Below are positions 35,881 to 61,924 of a stretch of 64,000 nucleotides of DNA, piece by piece. The stretch is taken from the NCBI GenBank assembly GCA_037783545.1, contig JBBELK010000015.1, positions 1,550,001-1,614,000 on the forward strand, given 5' to 3'. Every line of letters starts with the position of its first letter. Position 1 is the stretch's first letter. The notes beneath the pieces are model-generated. The model saw only the letters and a program-made list of their open reading frames with translations, had not been told where the DNA came from and did no database searches. This DNA is from Henricia sp. BOLD:AAB3569. Taxonomy: Eukaryota; Echinodermata; Asteroidea; Spinulosida; Echinasteridae. The translations under genes and the position numbers were made by a program.

Positions 35881-36329
35881 GAGTCAACTTGACAATGAAT
35901 TGGAGGAAAAAAAAGCATACACTGAATTTTGTATTTGACCTGCGTGGCGGCGTCTTAGTCGGTATGTGATACATTTCCCCATAGATAGATGCATGTAGGG
36001 CTTATCTTCACAGTAGTGAACATGGTGAACATTTTTACAAAATAAAACTTTGGTTTTTTTTTCCCGTTAGATTTGCCCTTATTGATGCTTAATAGGTCAT
36101 TTTAAGGAAAACAAACACTTGACGTCCAAGTATAAGATTCTTTCCGAATGGGGCCGGCTAGTTGTTTAATTGGTATTTTTTTCATATACATTGAACACGG
36201 ATTTGGGTAAATGTATATATTGGAATCGATAGCTTATTCAATTCTAAGATATACTTCCCACTGACACTTCCTTCGCAAATGTTGCATTTCTGAGATAAAT
36301 AAATGATAAAATTACTGCATAAAGTAATG

Positions 36330-36500
36330 CACAAAATGACGCGGCGAGCGGTCTGTGCGTAAGCGCGACAACAGAGGGCGCTGCGCGCGCGCGCGAATGG
36401 TTATCTTGTGCACTAACTGAAGGCAATTTTTGAAGAAGAAAACGTGATTTTTCTACAGAAAAGCAACATTTGCGACAAAAGTGCAAGTGGGAACATGGAG
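36330..36500. promoter_or_regulatory. CpG-rich block upstream of LRRC45, likely promoter
   Basis: This short block is rich in CG (gcgctgcgcgcgcgcgcg near 36379-36396) in otherwise AT-rich DNA. It lies about 500 bp upstream of the LRRC45 start codon. On + it contains ATGGAG|GTAGGA (36495-36500), so it could be a two-way promoter, but a two-codon exon is too small to support by itself. Confidence 0.35.
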
Positions 36501-37620
36501 GTAGGATTAGGAAGTAGGCCCCTATATCTTAAAATTACATTATGTGTTGATTCCAGGAGGTAATTTCCTTAAAATCTTTGTTCAATGTATACGAAAAAAA
36601 ATACCGTATTTAGTAGTCTATATTTGAATCAAAATCACGATCGATAAAAAGAGAACATTCTCACCATTGCACTGCACTGCACTGTCGAGTGTCGGCTGTT
36701 CACAACTGTTTACACTTTGACAACTTGCGCTGGTGCCACCGGCTAAAAATAATGACAACAGTAACATAGGCAAAGGGAACCAGACTTTCCTAGTTACGGT
36801 GTCCTTCATATGCCAAAGATATTGAACCAATTATTTAAACCCAAGTATTTATTGTAGCCAGCCAGTAGAGCTGTACTTTCACACACGGCAAATCCTCCCA
36901 ATACGTCATATTCGCAGGTACTAGTTCCCACTCCTAACACCGGGCAGACAACCAATGCATGAAACACTCATCTGCAGCGGCAAAAATGTATCAAGTTTTT
37001 CAATTACTTCACATGCTCTATATAGACCCTTTGCATATGTGGCCATGACAGGGGGCAGTCACATTGTCATCATGCATTTTGTTTCACCCAAAAGTGAGAG
37101 TACCGCAGTCCCACAATAAAAACACAAGTATTCACAACGAGAACATCATATAGATCATAAACATGTGTAATATGAAATTTGTTATTTATTTAATCACCTT
37201 CACGAGATATTTCAACTTAACAGTTTTTTTTTTCGTTAGTAAGAATAATCCATTATATTCCAATATTAGTTTTGTAAGGTACAAAATTAAGATTTTTCCA
37301 GAAGCTTAGTTCAATAATCCTAAGCTTTCCCATTTCATTCTAAATCCTAATCATTTAGTTTCTAGCTACAGTAGCAATGTTAGTGTAGAGTTCAAATGCT
37401 TGGAGAACCGACGAAATAAAGCGTTTGTGTTCCGAGAGTCATATCTGACATTGTGAGGTGCAAATGGGTCTTGTAGTTTTTCTCAGTGTCTCGGGGAAGC
37501 ACTGAGTAGTGCTTATGAAGTTAGGTCGGTAGGGCAAAACAAACCCTGTAATAAAAGGCCTTTCCATATTATCGCAGCACTTTTGGCGACCAAGGTCATT
37601 TTCGCACGAATGCATTTTTC

Positions 37621-37762
37621 TTTAAAGGCACAGGCTCGTCAGCAATGCGTACACGCCAAATTCGTGCCCTGAAATACGTAGCTCCATAGCAAAGGCATGG
37701 AGCTGCATATTTTGTGGCACAAATTTGGCACTCCCGCATTGCTGACGAGCCTGTGCCTTTAA
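37621..37762. repeat. GGCTCGTC foldback MITE, copy 3
   Basis: This is the full-length hairpin between LRRC45 and Rac. The TTTAAAGGCACAGGC ends are intact, with several arm mismatches. Confidence 0.85.
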
Positions 37763-38307
37763 GGCCAAAAAGGTTACAATTAGTACCAAACTTTTTTTCT
37801 TCTAAACTCCGTACAATAGACCTAAGATACGATGTCCAAGCCACTGTTTGTTACATTTGCAATTTCCAACAAAGTTTCCATTTTCCTAAGATCCTAATAT
37901 AGCAAGAAAAAGAAGAATTTGTACAATTTTTTAGGGGCCTAAGTTATCTCCTGAAGTTATTTCTTTTATTTCGAGAGAAAATTAAAGCATTTGTAGGTCC
38001 TTAAAATGTCCTTTCTGCAATGTATAGTTAGCATTACTCCTTTGATAGCAAGAATGGGAAAAGATAATAGCCAATTATACCGGTAATTTCAGTTGACAAT
38101 ATTTGTATACTCAACATTGGCTGCCATGTGTCTTATAGGCCCAGTTCAAAAGCCGACTTTTGCCTCTTAATTTAATTAACTGCACTTTATCGTCAAAAGT
38201 GCTGCTACAAGCTTTATCAACGTTTTCCCAAACACAATTCACTTGATTGAATTAACTCATCAAGTACATGGGTCTTTCCACAGTAAAGGGGGCATTTTGG
38301 CAGCACA

Positions 38308-38490
38308 GACCATATTTCTGAGGAAATACCTTTGTCTGGTCTCAAACTAAAAGTAATAAGTTTATGTTGTTGTGAAGAGATAACTTAGGCCCAGAAAGGG
38401 TTATAAATAGTGTGACAACATGCCTTTCTAAAAACCCTGTGTACAAATTTCCAATATACGCTCGTAACCGGGACGGACATTTGCATTACA
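38308..38490. repeat. Same repeat, inverted copy 2
   Basis: GGAAATACCTTTGTCTGGTC and TACGCTCGTAACCGGGACGG match copy 1 in reverse. Confidence 0.6.
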
Positions 38491-39655
38491 TTTTTTTAGG
38501 CCGCCCCCTTTACCTTGGAAAGACTCGCATGTAAGATGTTGGGTCATTATAAATAATACAGTGGGCATTTAGCTGTGTTCTATTTGTCCTTTCAAATATG
38601 CCAATTTCTTGCTCATACAAAGACAAAAGCCTATAGCAAGCCGCATAGCGTCAGAAAACCGTTTGAAAATAACACTTAAGAAACAAATCTCATTACTACC
38701 ACCTGCCAGATTACATGTGTCACTATTCAATGCAAACTACTTATAAAAATGTACAGATATACATGTAGATTCCTTACTTTCCCTTCTTATACTGTACAAA
38801 TCTTTGTCTTCGAAAAGCAAGGTCTTGAGAAAATATTTGTGAGACAATGAGGAAGTTCGATCAATGATTGAAGTTAATTATAATTCGACCAGGGCCCCTT
38901 AAACAATGGACATTTGCCATCCTTGGAGGTATAGCGGTTGATCGAACTTGCTCAATTATATGACACTACATTATGACAAAATTCTAACACATTGACATAT
39001 TTAACCTCTGTTGTTACATTGTATAGGCTTGCACAATACACAAACACCTAAATTTATTGACGGAAACAGAGTATAAAATGCTAAAACTGTGGCCGAGGGA
39101 AAGTGAAAATATTCAAATCAATTTTGTTATCTTTGAAGCCGATTACGTTATATTCATAAAGGTTAACATGTTTACATAAAGTGTTTTCCCTTGAGCAATG
39201 TCTGACGATTTGTATGAAAATGCCATTAACACACAAAAAAACCAAGTACATTGGTATGATAGCATACACTACACACACAGAGCGAGTGAACATTACGCAT
39301 TACCACCAAACACCTTTGCAGGGAAATGACAGATTTTACAGCGATATTTTCATAAGTATTTTTTACAGTGCATACTGATTAAAAGACTAAAAACTATTCC
39401 ACAATTCTACACATATGACTATAACTCTAGCACAGTATGTACAATAGAGTACATTCAAATTAATGATTGATTACAATGGTATTCTAAGATTATGCGGTGG
39501 TGTATCCAGGTTTAAGGTTTTGTCTCCGTTCAGTGCCTTTTTCACCATAAAATATATTTGAGCAAAAAAGGAGAATTTCTTGTATTCCTGTATCTTACTG
39601 AACACAGAAAAAATGTTTGTCTGGAATGCACCTACATGTACTATGATAAAGAAAT

Positions 39656-39881
39656 GAGTTAATTTGCAAAAACAGATTAAGTGCCATTCAAAATTTTGCA
39701 CATACGGTACCTCAAGCTTTTCAGTCTTGCCTTTCAGAGAATAACCAGCAAAATGGAAAAGAAAGGTACTAAATTGGTAAAATTAAGTCACTTTTACTAA
39801 TCGAATGCGTCAGTGTTGCATTTTGCTGGTTATTTGCAAAATTTTGAATGGCACTTATCTGTTTTTGCAAATGAACTTTTC
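39656..39881. repeat. 226-bp foldback around TGCAAAATTTTGAATGGCAC
   Basis: AATTTGCAAAAACAGATTAAG then TGCCATTCAAAATTTTGC at the left mirrors 39838-39881. An inner pair AACCAGCAAAATG / CATTTTGCTGGTT also folds. Confidence 0.75.
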
Positions 39882-40013
39882 AAATGTTTCAGATAAAAAT
39901 AGAAATCAGTTCAAAATACAAATTCTCCCAAAATCACAAGATATGCTTCAATTATAAATGAAGGAAGCAGTCACAAATACACACAGAGCAATTTCGAGTA
40001 ATAAATATAGTTC

Positions 40014-40172
40014 GACTAGAATCCCTCGAATGATGGGTAATATCCATTGTTCGAAAGACAACTACTGTCCCTCGAATGATGGGTATTTTCTGTTGTTTAA
40101 GGGACTACTAGGGTCCCTCGAATAACACATTAAATGTTCATATCTGTTGTTCGAGGGATTCTGGTCAAACTA
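40014..40172. repeat. CCCTCGAATGATGGGTA repeat with inverted ends
   Basis: AGAATCCCTCGAATGATGGG at the left faces TGTTCGAGGGATTCT at the right. A second CCCTCGAATGATGGGTA and a third CCCTCGAATAA lie between. Confidence 0.65.
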
Positions 40173-40711
40173 TAGTTAACTAATGTCACTATTCGAACTT
40201 GCCTTTAAACACCAAACTGCAAGGTCAAAAAACGCCAAATAATAAACAAGTTGCTCACAAGTAATATACAGGATTGGATGTTGCTGCCGTACACACTCTA
40301 CAATACATGTAGAGATGGATTTGGGGATTACGGCCAATGCCGTTATACTCAAAACACTGGCATGTTCAAAGGTTTTTCATGGAAAAAAATGTATTTAATG
40401 TATTTGCTTTATGTTCCGGCAGACATGGCTTTAAGTTCATTGTACCATAAGGTTCATTTTGTATTACAAACTGCAGTTAACTCACTTCCTTTCCAATTTC
40501 CTGTGTGGTGTTTCTGCCTTGAACGTTAACAAAAGGGAAAAGGGGTCAACTATAGGGGCAATAGGGCCACATATCAGGCTGGGTATACATGTAGATATTT
40601 ACATCTTGTATAATTTGTGTAATTCACTACTTACATTTTTCTTGTGTCTTACTGTAAAAACCAAAAGTCACTTCTTGCCTCCAAATCATTCTGTACAGCA
40701 CGCTATTTTGC

Positions 40712-40967
40712 CTATTGACCCCCTTCGAACATGTGCAATTACGCCATTTTGGGAGTCAAATAATGCCGAGTCATTGTGGAAGCGATGTGCGTGCGTGCGC
40801 GCTGTGTGTCTCTCTGGTGGGCGTAACGCGGTTTAATTCACCAATGGAAGCCTTAGCATTGCACGTTACGCACGCTATGGACACACACAACGCGCACGCA
40901 CATTGCTTCCACAACGACGCGGCATTATTTGACTCCCAAAATGACGTCATTGGCACGAGCTCAATAG
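40712..40967. repeat. CTATTGA/TTTTGGGAGT MITE, copy 2
   Basis: This copy lies in the opposite orientation to copy 1. Both ends are intact (CTATTGACCCCC.. and ..GAGCTCAATAG) and the length is 256 bp. Confidence 0.85.
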
Positions 40968-41262
40968 AGTTCCGAAGTGAATTCTTAATTTGTTATTAAT
41001 TGCCTACCGGTAGGTAATAGATTTAAACTTAAAACAACTGAACAATTTAGCCAACAGTTCAAAGTTTAGAGCCAATTACAATGGCAATTACCATCAACAT
41101 TTTGGCCGTTTAGAGTTCTTCACAAAGTTAACAATACATACTGCATGTACACGTTTACTGTGTAAAAAAACCCCAAAATCCATAAAATGCAGATGAAGTA
41201 CACTTTTCTCTCAGCAAAGAGAGATCATGGAAATGTTTGGTCTGTTAACCCTCACACAAACA

Positions 41263-41565
41263 TTCAAAGGAATTGTTCAGATTTTTCCAGAAAATGGATT
41301 TCATTCTTGCCTAACAATCACATAAAATACCTCCCCAAAACACTATCCACATGAAAACATGAAATTTGCAATTGCTAATTTGGATAATGGAAGCAAAAAG
41401 ATTGGGGTAATCGCTGCACCGCTTTATAAATTGATTTACAAAACATCTGTGGTTTTTTGACAATATCCTTGAAAACATATGGACTGAAAGCATGACATTT
41501 CAGAATAGTAATGAGAAAAAAATGGGGGAACTCAAAAACGTGATCTAGACATGCTTCTTTAAGGG
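41263..41565. repeat. TTTAAAGGAGC-family element, uninterrupted copy
   Basis: It aligns with 34999-35166 and 35362-35528 (TTGTTCAGATTTTTCCAGAA, ACAATATCC, CATGCTTCTTTAA) without the inner insert. Confidence 0.8.
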
Positions 41566-42405
41566 TGCATAAGCATGTATTATTTATGGTTGCTGTACAT
41601 TGTATTAAACAAAAATGACGAGCCAAAAGCAGTTTTAACTTTGGGGTACCCACATGTATGCTCATGCTTTTATTTCAAGGAAACCCCATCCACTTCAAAA
41701 TGGATAAATCAAACTACATGTACCCTTTTTAAGGAATTTCACAGGAATGATTTCAATATTCAACCATATTTGTATTGTCAGTATTCCAATGGAAATTTTC
41801 TCATACGTTGAAGGTGAACAATTTCCCTCTTTCTATAAAAATCTTGTACAAGCATGTAGCCCCTCACTTGCATGAGTGCGGAAGGGCAGCGGGTTACATT
41901 TAAGATACCTCATGCATATGCATGATAATCCCAATTCTTACTGGTCCATGTACAATCATAGGCTGAACTGGGCAGGAATATACCTGATGTACGGTAAAAC
42001 AAATACATGTATAACAGTTTATTTCGGGTGACTAGTCGATATTCTTTTTTTAATCAAAAAGTGGGGAGAATTTTGCGTTTCTTTCGTTGCTCGGTATACT
42101 TCGGGGAGCTACTATCAACTATCCTTCCTCACATCATGTTGTATTGATTGCTTTCCGTGACGTAGAACATCCGGGAATGTTTGGGTGTCACCGGTCACGC
42201 GAGTACACGCGCGCGTCAATAGACGCACGTAAACACGCGTAAAAAAATACCAACTAGCGTATTTTCATTCGAAATACCGCACCTGCTTGTTGCGATACGT
42301 TCAAATTATTTAGTATGTAGTCAGCTTGTAAAAATGAAAATGTTTTTACTTGATCACGAATTTTAGCCTGAAGAAATATATTTTATCTTTATCGATACAA
42401 CAGCC

Positions 42406-42442
42406 ATGGCGCAACAACATAAAGCAAGGTTAAGCAACAGAG
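42406..42442 (+). CDS. Possible first coding exon of an unidentified + strand gene
   Basis: ATG, 12 codons (MAQQHKARLSNR) and one base run into AG|GTAAGTGC, a strong donor. A CpG-rich block (about 42160-42240) lies just upstream, as at a promoter. No following exon was recognised before the Rac gene, which lies antisense downstream, so this may be chance. Confidence 0.25.
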
Positions 42443-42656
42443 GTAAGTGCAACCAATGCGCTTTTCTTGTTTTTTTGGCCGGTAATCACTCGAGCCACGT
42501 GGGTCATGAAAAATGACACCCAAAATGGTAAATGGAAGGCGTTACGTCACCGGAAAGCAATCAATTGTATACCATCCATCCTCAAACCATGTTACATTTG
42601 TAATGACCCAACACCTTTACCGCAAAACCCCAACTACTTGTTACACTTAGAGAGGA

Positions 42657-42895
42657 TTCACACTGAGCCTTTTCGCACATAAATGTGACGCACGTCGCTT
42701 TGAGAAAAAGCGGTGTTGAGGGATTTGAGCGCGAAACGATGCAAACAATGAAAACCATAGAATTACAAAAAAAACACTTTCCACCCAAGTTTATTCTGTG
42801 GTTTTCAGTGCCTCATTTTACTCCAAATTCCCTCAAAATGTTTTTTTTTTTAAGGGATGTGAGTCGAATTTACGCGCAAAATGGCTCAGTGTGAA
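42657..42895. repeat. TTCACACTGAGCC foldback, copy 3, in the Rac 3' region
   Basis: TTCACACTGAGCCTTTTCGC and GCGCAAAATGGCTCAGTGTGAA are perfect ends. It lies 102-340 bp beyond the Rac stop and contains AATAAA on the gene strand. Confidence 0.8.
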
Positions 42896-42996
42896 TCTGC
42901 CCTTACAGCCAGGGGTACCTTTGTTGTTTCAAAATACCTTCTCTACGAGACAACGCACGGCACAATGGTTAAGAAAGCTGGGGGACAAGGGGGAAG

Positions 42997-56361
<13,365 letters not shown>

Positions 56362-57447
56362 TGTTAACCTCCAAGAATGGATGTGGACCAAGAAATGTTA
56401 TTTCCACCGATCCCGAAAGTGGAAACTTTACCACTTTTTCTGAACGCGGAAATGCGGCACAACAGTACGGTCGACAACTCGCACTTCTGGGTGTGTGTAA
56501 TTTTCGGAAAGCGCGCCCTCTATCGTGGTCCTCGTGGCACGCGTCGCTTTTATGAAATCTCTCAAAGTTGAACTATGGATAATGGGGTTGTTTTTATACT
56601 ATTATATGCTTCATCTATAAATAGCCGAGCAGCTATGACGTCACATACCAACGATGAGAGGAAATCAGTGGGAAATGTCCGTGTTGTTTTGTCTGGTTTT
56701 TTTTTACATCATAAATAAAAATACAAGTGTATCACTGATAATGATTTAAATGATTTTCATATGTAAGGGTTTTCATATGTCTAGGGTTTATGAGCTGAGC
56801 AGGCCTTTGGGCGCGGCCACAGTGACTTTCACTTTTGTTCATCCTGGCCACCTTAGATTGGTTTGTCTTAGTGTCTTTGTTACCCACCCCCGGCCCCCAA
56901 CTTTACTTTTTATATTTATATACTTATCTATTGATTACCTCTCTATCTATTTGCTCTCTTGTTTATATGAATATTCTGTTGTATTGTTGCTTGTGTTGGC
57001 CGAATAAATAATAATAAAATAATAATAATAATAATTTAAATATTAGGCTAAAAGTAATAATCCCGGATAATAATTTTTTAAAAGGCAAATACAATGTATA
57101 TATTTCCCAGTTGGCACACGACGTGTTGATTAAGACGTCGTTTTTCGGTCGTTTTCTAGTCGTATTTTTGTTTTCTAGTCGTCCTTTTTGCTTTCACATC
57201 CAAATTGGAGATTGCAAATTTCTTGTTTTCTTCACATGGACAGTATTTTGGGGAGGTATTAATTTTATATTTATGTGATTGTTAGGTTAGAACGAAACAA
57301 TTTTCTATAAAAATATTGAAACTCCTTTAGTAAAGTAAAGTACGGTAACTTCGTAGAATTGCCAAAATAACGGGAATCGATTCCTCAAAAGTCACCACCC
57401 CTACTTGGTATCGATTCTAATCGAATCCAGAGAGGATTCGCCCGTGC

Positions 57448-57950
57448 TTAAATGTAGAGTTCATGATTGGTAAACTGTTACAAAGGGCGTTATTTCCACG
57501 GTGATTAAAAGCCATGTTGATAAAACTGCCGTGTAGAAATTCCAGCCACATAGAAGCAGTAATACTTCAGAAAACTTGAAAAATCGATTCATGGCTTTTG
57601 TGTTGAGTTGAATGGTAAAAACGTCTTTCGGAAAACCATCTTCAGTTATTAATAGCTGCCGAAGTGAATGTTATCTTTTGTTAGTTGCCTAGGCAATGGC
57701 TCTACACTAAAAATCACTGAACCGTGTCCCTATGCTTTTGCAATGGTACTTTTTCCGACGGCCATGTTTAGAGCCAATTACCATGGCAACACGTCACACT
57801 TCGGCCGTCTATTTCTCACACAAAATACCATTTGACAGAAATAAATTCATGCAGTGTTTGTTATTAACTCTTTTAGCATGTTTAGTAAAGTTTTTCTTGT
57901 CAACTCGTGAAACAAAAATTGGGGTCACTGCAAATGATGTACTCTACCTT
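57448..57950. repeat. TTAA-type mosaic element (GTAGAG ends)
   Basis: The left part (GTAGAGTTCATGATTGGTAA) resembles the GGTAGT family. The right part (GTCAACTCGTGAAACAAAAA, GGGTCACTGCAAATGATG) resembles the GGGC family. It ends GTACTCTACCTTTAA. Confidence 0.65.
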
Positions 57951-58088
57951 TAAAGGCAAAGTTCGTCAGCAATGCGCGCGCGCTAAATTCGTGCCACGAA
58001 ATACGCAGCTCCATAGCAAAGGCATGGAGCTGCGTAATTAGTGGCACGAATTTGGCGCGCGCGCTTTGCTGACGAGCCTTGCCTTTAA
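57949..58088. repeat. GGCTCGTC foldback MITE, copy 5
   Basis: This is a full-length hairpin whose left TTTAA is shared with the right end of the element at 57448-57950. Confidence 0.85.
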
Positions 58089-59341
58089 TGCCCAGCAATA
58101 AGTTTGGCTTATTTTCGCGATCGCAACCAGAACGTGTTTCTGACGTCACTCTGGAAACAACCAATGGCCAGCTTTGGCCGTCGGCAACCGAAGTTGCTCA
58201 TTGGTAAACTAGTAATTACTCAGAAATAGGCGGCTATTTCGAAAAATCCACGCAAGGACCTTTTTTTCACGTTTCTTTATTCTTTTCTTTTCATTTATAA
58301 TTCTGAAGAATGAGACACTATTTATGCTTTTATACTTGTTTAACTAGGTACATTACACCAGAGATAGGCTTTTTTTGGGCAAATATGTAAAAGTTTGAAA
58401 ACTGAAAAGATGGCCCAAAAGTATTGTCCACACAAATTTTCCTAATACATGTATACCTTTAAATCTTTCACAAAACGTACACCCCCCACACCTCCCCGAA
58501 AGAAAAGAAAACTGTGCCAAATTTATATTTGGCCTTTAATACAGTATGTATACATGCAATTTTTTCAGCACACTTGAGATGGAGTGTTAAAAACAATGCA
58601 TACTGATATTTGTTTTACATCGAAGATTCTTTGAAAAAAAGAAATGGTATTTTTATCGAATGCAATCTATGCTATAGAACTGCTCCATTCATTTACAGTT
58701 GTTTTAGGGGTTAAAATCAAGATTTGTGATTTTTATACTTATGAAAATTAACATATTCATGAGCAGAGTTATATGATGTCACATTAGGCAAACACAGGAA
58801 AATCTCATTCAACTGTGCACAAAATATTTCAGTATTTTCTCCAACTTGCTGAAACTTTTGTAACCCACGATTGTTTGGGTTTGTTTTACATGTTGCCTAC
58901 TGTAAGCCACGTGAAAACTAAGGCTGAAAACTGCAACAATCTTTCACAATTCCAGTTTGAAGTCGTTTTTTCTTTGCTTTTCTGCCGTGTGTTCCCAAAG
59001 TGACATGCCCCAAACAGCGCACTCTTTTTGTGCGTTTCAGTTAAGAAATTTTCAAAGTTGAAATATATGCCACCTTTATATTTAACGGGCATCAAAATGA
59101 ACAGTAGTATTGTCTTCTTAAATAAGTAATCCTTCATATACAGCAAAAACTGTGCATAATTTAGCTATTTAGCCTTTCAAGGGGCCCTTTAAAGGAGCAA
59201 TGAACCCTTTGCACAACATCCATCCCAGGGTAGGGGGTACATGTAATCACATGGTCACCGTGCATCATACATGAGTAGGCACTTTGTGGATCTAATATCA
59301 CATCATTTCAATAATAAAACCTGCCCCCTGTTATGGCTACC

Positions 59342-59480
59342 AGTGCAGAGAGTCTTATACCAGCACGATATATGCCCCTATACCTCAACACACTCTTCAC
59401 TTTTGTTAACGCCCCAATCACCCCTAAAAACTGAAAGGAATTCCTTGGACGTTTGAGACACAATAGGGGAACAATGGTAG
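59342..59480. repeat. Same repeat, inverted copy 2, ending at the poly-G tract
   Basis: CTATACCTCAACACACTCTT, CACTTTTGTTAACGCC and CTGAAAGGAATTCC match copy 1 in reverse. The sequence runs straight into 25 G. Confidence 0.55.
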
Positions 59481-59504
59481 GGGGGGGGGGGGGGGGGGGG
59501 GGGG
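59480..59504 (+). repeat. Poly-G tract of 25 bases
   Basis: This is an uninterrupted G run between the Rac and ZNF598 genes. It could form G-quadruplexes, and the length may also be unstable in assembly. Confidence 0.9.
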
Positions 59505-60209
59505 TCCGTTTGCCACATATTGTGCTGCACATGGAGAGTTTATTGTGCTTTGACATTCGGCATGAAAGGATGCTTTGTGTTTCCATTCTTACATAATTTA
59601 AATAACAAAATCTGCCGATGGAGCCAAGTGTCCATTTGTCCAAATAAAATTCCAACAAACAAACGTTTACACAGCCCATACACCTCGTGGGCTAAAACAT
59701 ATCTACACCACTGTGTATTATAACCGATGGCCTGCTTTGTTTTCTTTAAAGTGCCATAAAACAGATTTTTTGTTTTTTTATTAATAAGTCAATCATTCAT
59801 CTGAAATTTCTGAACCCAACTATATAATTTGGTTAATATGGTAAGCTTGTATCTTCGAGGTTCTCTCCTCCACCCCCCTCCCTCGCCCTCGCCCCTCCCC
59901 CCCGACCCCACATATAAAGGAATTTCAAATTGTCATCAAAAATGAGGTCTCAGCTCTTTCTTTTGTAATAAATTTGAAAATTAAAAGATCTATGCGGCCA
60001 TCTTCCCTTTTTTCTATTAAAATGAATGTAACCAAAGCGAGGCTTGCAGGAAAATCTAGTTTGGTCCCATGTTAAAATTGGTCATTGTGTGAATCACAAT
60101 GGCAACTGCTTAGCGCATTCAAGAAAACGCGCAACGCAGACAGTGATTATCTCAAAACAACAACGGATGATTTCTAGCGCTATTGCGCAGATTGTGCCCG
60201 ACACATACT

Positions 60210-60279
60210 ATGGGTAACAAGACAAAGATGGACGCACCGTCTACACAAAGGCTCAGCATCTCAAACGATGCTGACAGAG
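60210..60279 (+). CDS. Possible first coding exon of an unidentified + strand gene
   Basis: ATGGGTAACAAG opens 23 codons (MGNKTKMDAPSTQRLSISND and three more) and ends at GACAGAG|GTAATT. Two CAAT-like boxes lie 100-150 bp upstream. No continuation is recognised in the remaining 3.7 kb, and ZNF598 is antisense there. The evidence is only an open frame, a donor and a promoter-like context. Confidence 0.25.
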
Positions 60280-60692
60280 GTAATTTGAAATTTGTTGATA
60301 TAGCATTACCTAAACAATCTGTATGTGACAAACGGATTTAAATAAGAATTGAAACGAGTAGTGAATGTCAAATTGAGCAGAAGTTTGGCTATATATGTAA
60401 AACTAAAAATCTAGCCCGAGCCTCTAAGTTCACCATAACCAGTACTATACTAACCAAGATGCCTCGCTAACTGCTATCGCTAACTGCTATCGCTAACTGC
60501 CAGCTACATAAATTTTCTTTATTTGTAAATTTGTAGATGTGGCATAGTTATATCTTATGTTTTTTTAAATATGAGACTTGCGCATATACTTTCAAAAAAA
60601 AGAAAGAAAAACCAAATAATAATTTTTTTTTTTTGTTAGTAAAATACTGATTCTTGATCAGAACAGAAGATTTTCCATTTAGATATGACTAC

Positions 60693-60833
60693 TTAAAGGC
60701 ACAGGCTCGTCAGCAATGCACGCTCGCCAAATGTGTGCCACGCAATACGCAGCTCCATAGCAAAGGCATGGAGCTGCGTGTTTCCAGTACGAATTTGGCG
60801 GGCGCGCATTGTTGACGAGCCTGTGCCTTTAAA
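60693..60833. repeat. GGCTCGTC foldback MITE, copy 6
   Basis: This is a full-length but more diverged copy. The ends TTAAAGGCACAGGC and GCCTGTGCCTTTAA are intact. Confidence 0.85.
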
Positions 60834-61355
60834 GATTACACAATAATTAAAAATATAATTTCAGAGACAGTAACGCTATTTTTCAGAGAAACATATACAT
60901 GTATGTACATTAACAACTTGTAAAATATACGATACATAACACGATAAAGGGGCGCCAGTAAAATCTGGTTTTGTTAGCACTGTTTGCTTTTTCTTCCGAG
61001 AATCATTTTGCATGGGGAACAAAACAATCTTGATATGCTACCGTATAGTGCATTAAGCAAAAGTGAATGCTAACGTGTACTTTACGTAAATTTGATGCCA
61101 TACATTTTGCTTCGAACATTCACATAGCTTAAAACTTGTTCAACTTTTTGCATTTTTGCGCCGCAAAAACTCTTATGACTTCTAATTAGTGTTTGCTTTT
61201 GCAAAGAGTATGAACCAGGCCTGATGTGGAGTGAGAAAAAGGACAGAAAAATTGGCATAAAGCTCTATGTACTATTGCCTGTTGCTGTATGTGCTGTTAT
61301 ATGCTCAGACCCCCTGTGGGGCATACACCCCACAATATCCCTAACTTATTGTGAG

Positions 61356-61561
61356 TACACTACTCACAATAAGTTTGGGATATTGTGGGGTGTATGCAGA
61401 TATTTTATTGAGGGTATGCATTCCGCTTGAATTATTTTGTATATGATTAGACAATTGTATCTGCATGACAGATACACCTCGTCACAGGAATAGGTGAAAA
61501 CAGTCATTTGACAACAAAAATTCCAAAATTAACATACCAATATCGTAACTTATTGTGAACG
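61356..61561. mobile_element. Mariner-like MITE, copy 3, next to a fragment of another copy
   Basis: It begins TACACTACTCACAATAAG and runs to CGTAACTTATTGTGAACGA. The 37 bp before it (61319-61355) are the inverted end of a second copy, so the two lie head to head. Confidence 0.75.
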
Positions 61562-61800
61562 AACACAACATCTGGTATGGTGTCTGATCACCAATGAAAT
61601 AAAAAAACCAAACTTGGGATGAGAGAAATATCATGCAATACCGAGAGAAGAATTGGGTCTATAGGGAAAACCCGAGGAAATATACCAACTGTGCCTTATA
61701 GCTCAGCTGGTAGAGCATCTGCCTAGTGAGTCAGAGGTCTCGGGTTTGAATCCCGATAAGGAAGGCCTTTAACATTTTTCTCTCATCCCAAGTTTTGTGA
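61560..61800 (+). repeat. Composite repeat with a tRNA-like core, copy 2
   Basis: GGTATGGTGTCTGATCACCA, AGAATTGGGTCTATAGGGAA, then TTATAGCTCAGCTGGTAGAG and CGGGTTTGAATCCCG. The anticodon loop is too long to be a normal tRNA. Confidence 0.65.
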
Positions 61801-61924
61801 GTAGTGTATGATCCTCATTTGCCATCCAGTCCCAGGTTTATTGTATAGGTAAACTGCATGCTCTTGTGTGCTAAAAATGCACCGACACAGGGAAACGTGT
61901 GAGTTCACACTGTAAGCCATGTGT

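Larger units (their letters stand above)
36501..42405. other. Spacer between LRRC45 and the Rac 3' end
   Basis: It is AT-rich and filled with foldback and TTAA-type repeats, with unassigned stretches at 36500-37600, 38500-39650 and 41570-42390. A CpG-rich patch (42160-42240) precedes the + strand candidate exon. No other gene was seen. Confidence 0.5.
56362..60209. other. Spacer upstream of Rac
   Basis: It contains the Rac promoter region (no clear TATA box; GCGCGCC near 56510), an AATA-type microsatellite (57005-57035), the 57448-58088 element pair and the poly-G tract. No gene was recognised. Confidence 0.5.

Noticed and set aside
61692..61765. Working tRNA gene
   Set aside because: Boxes A and B are good, but the anticodon loop is too long and the same sequence sits in a repeat also present at 45145-45225. 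It is read as a tRNA-derived repeat.
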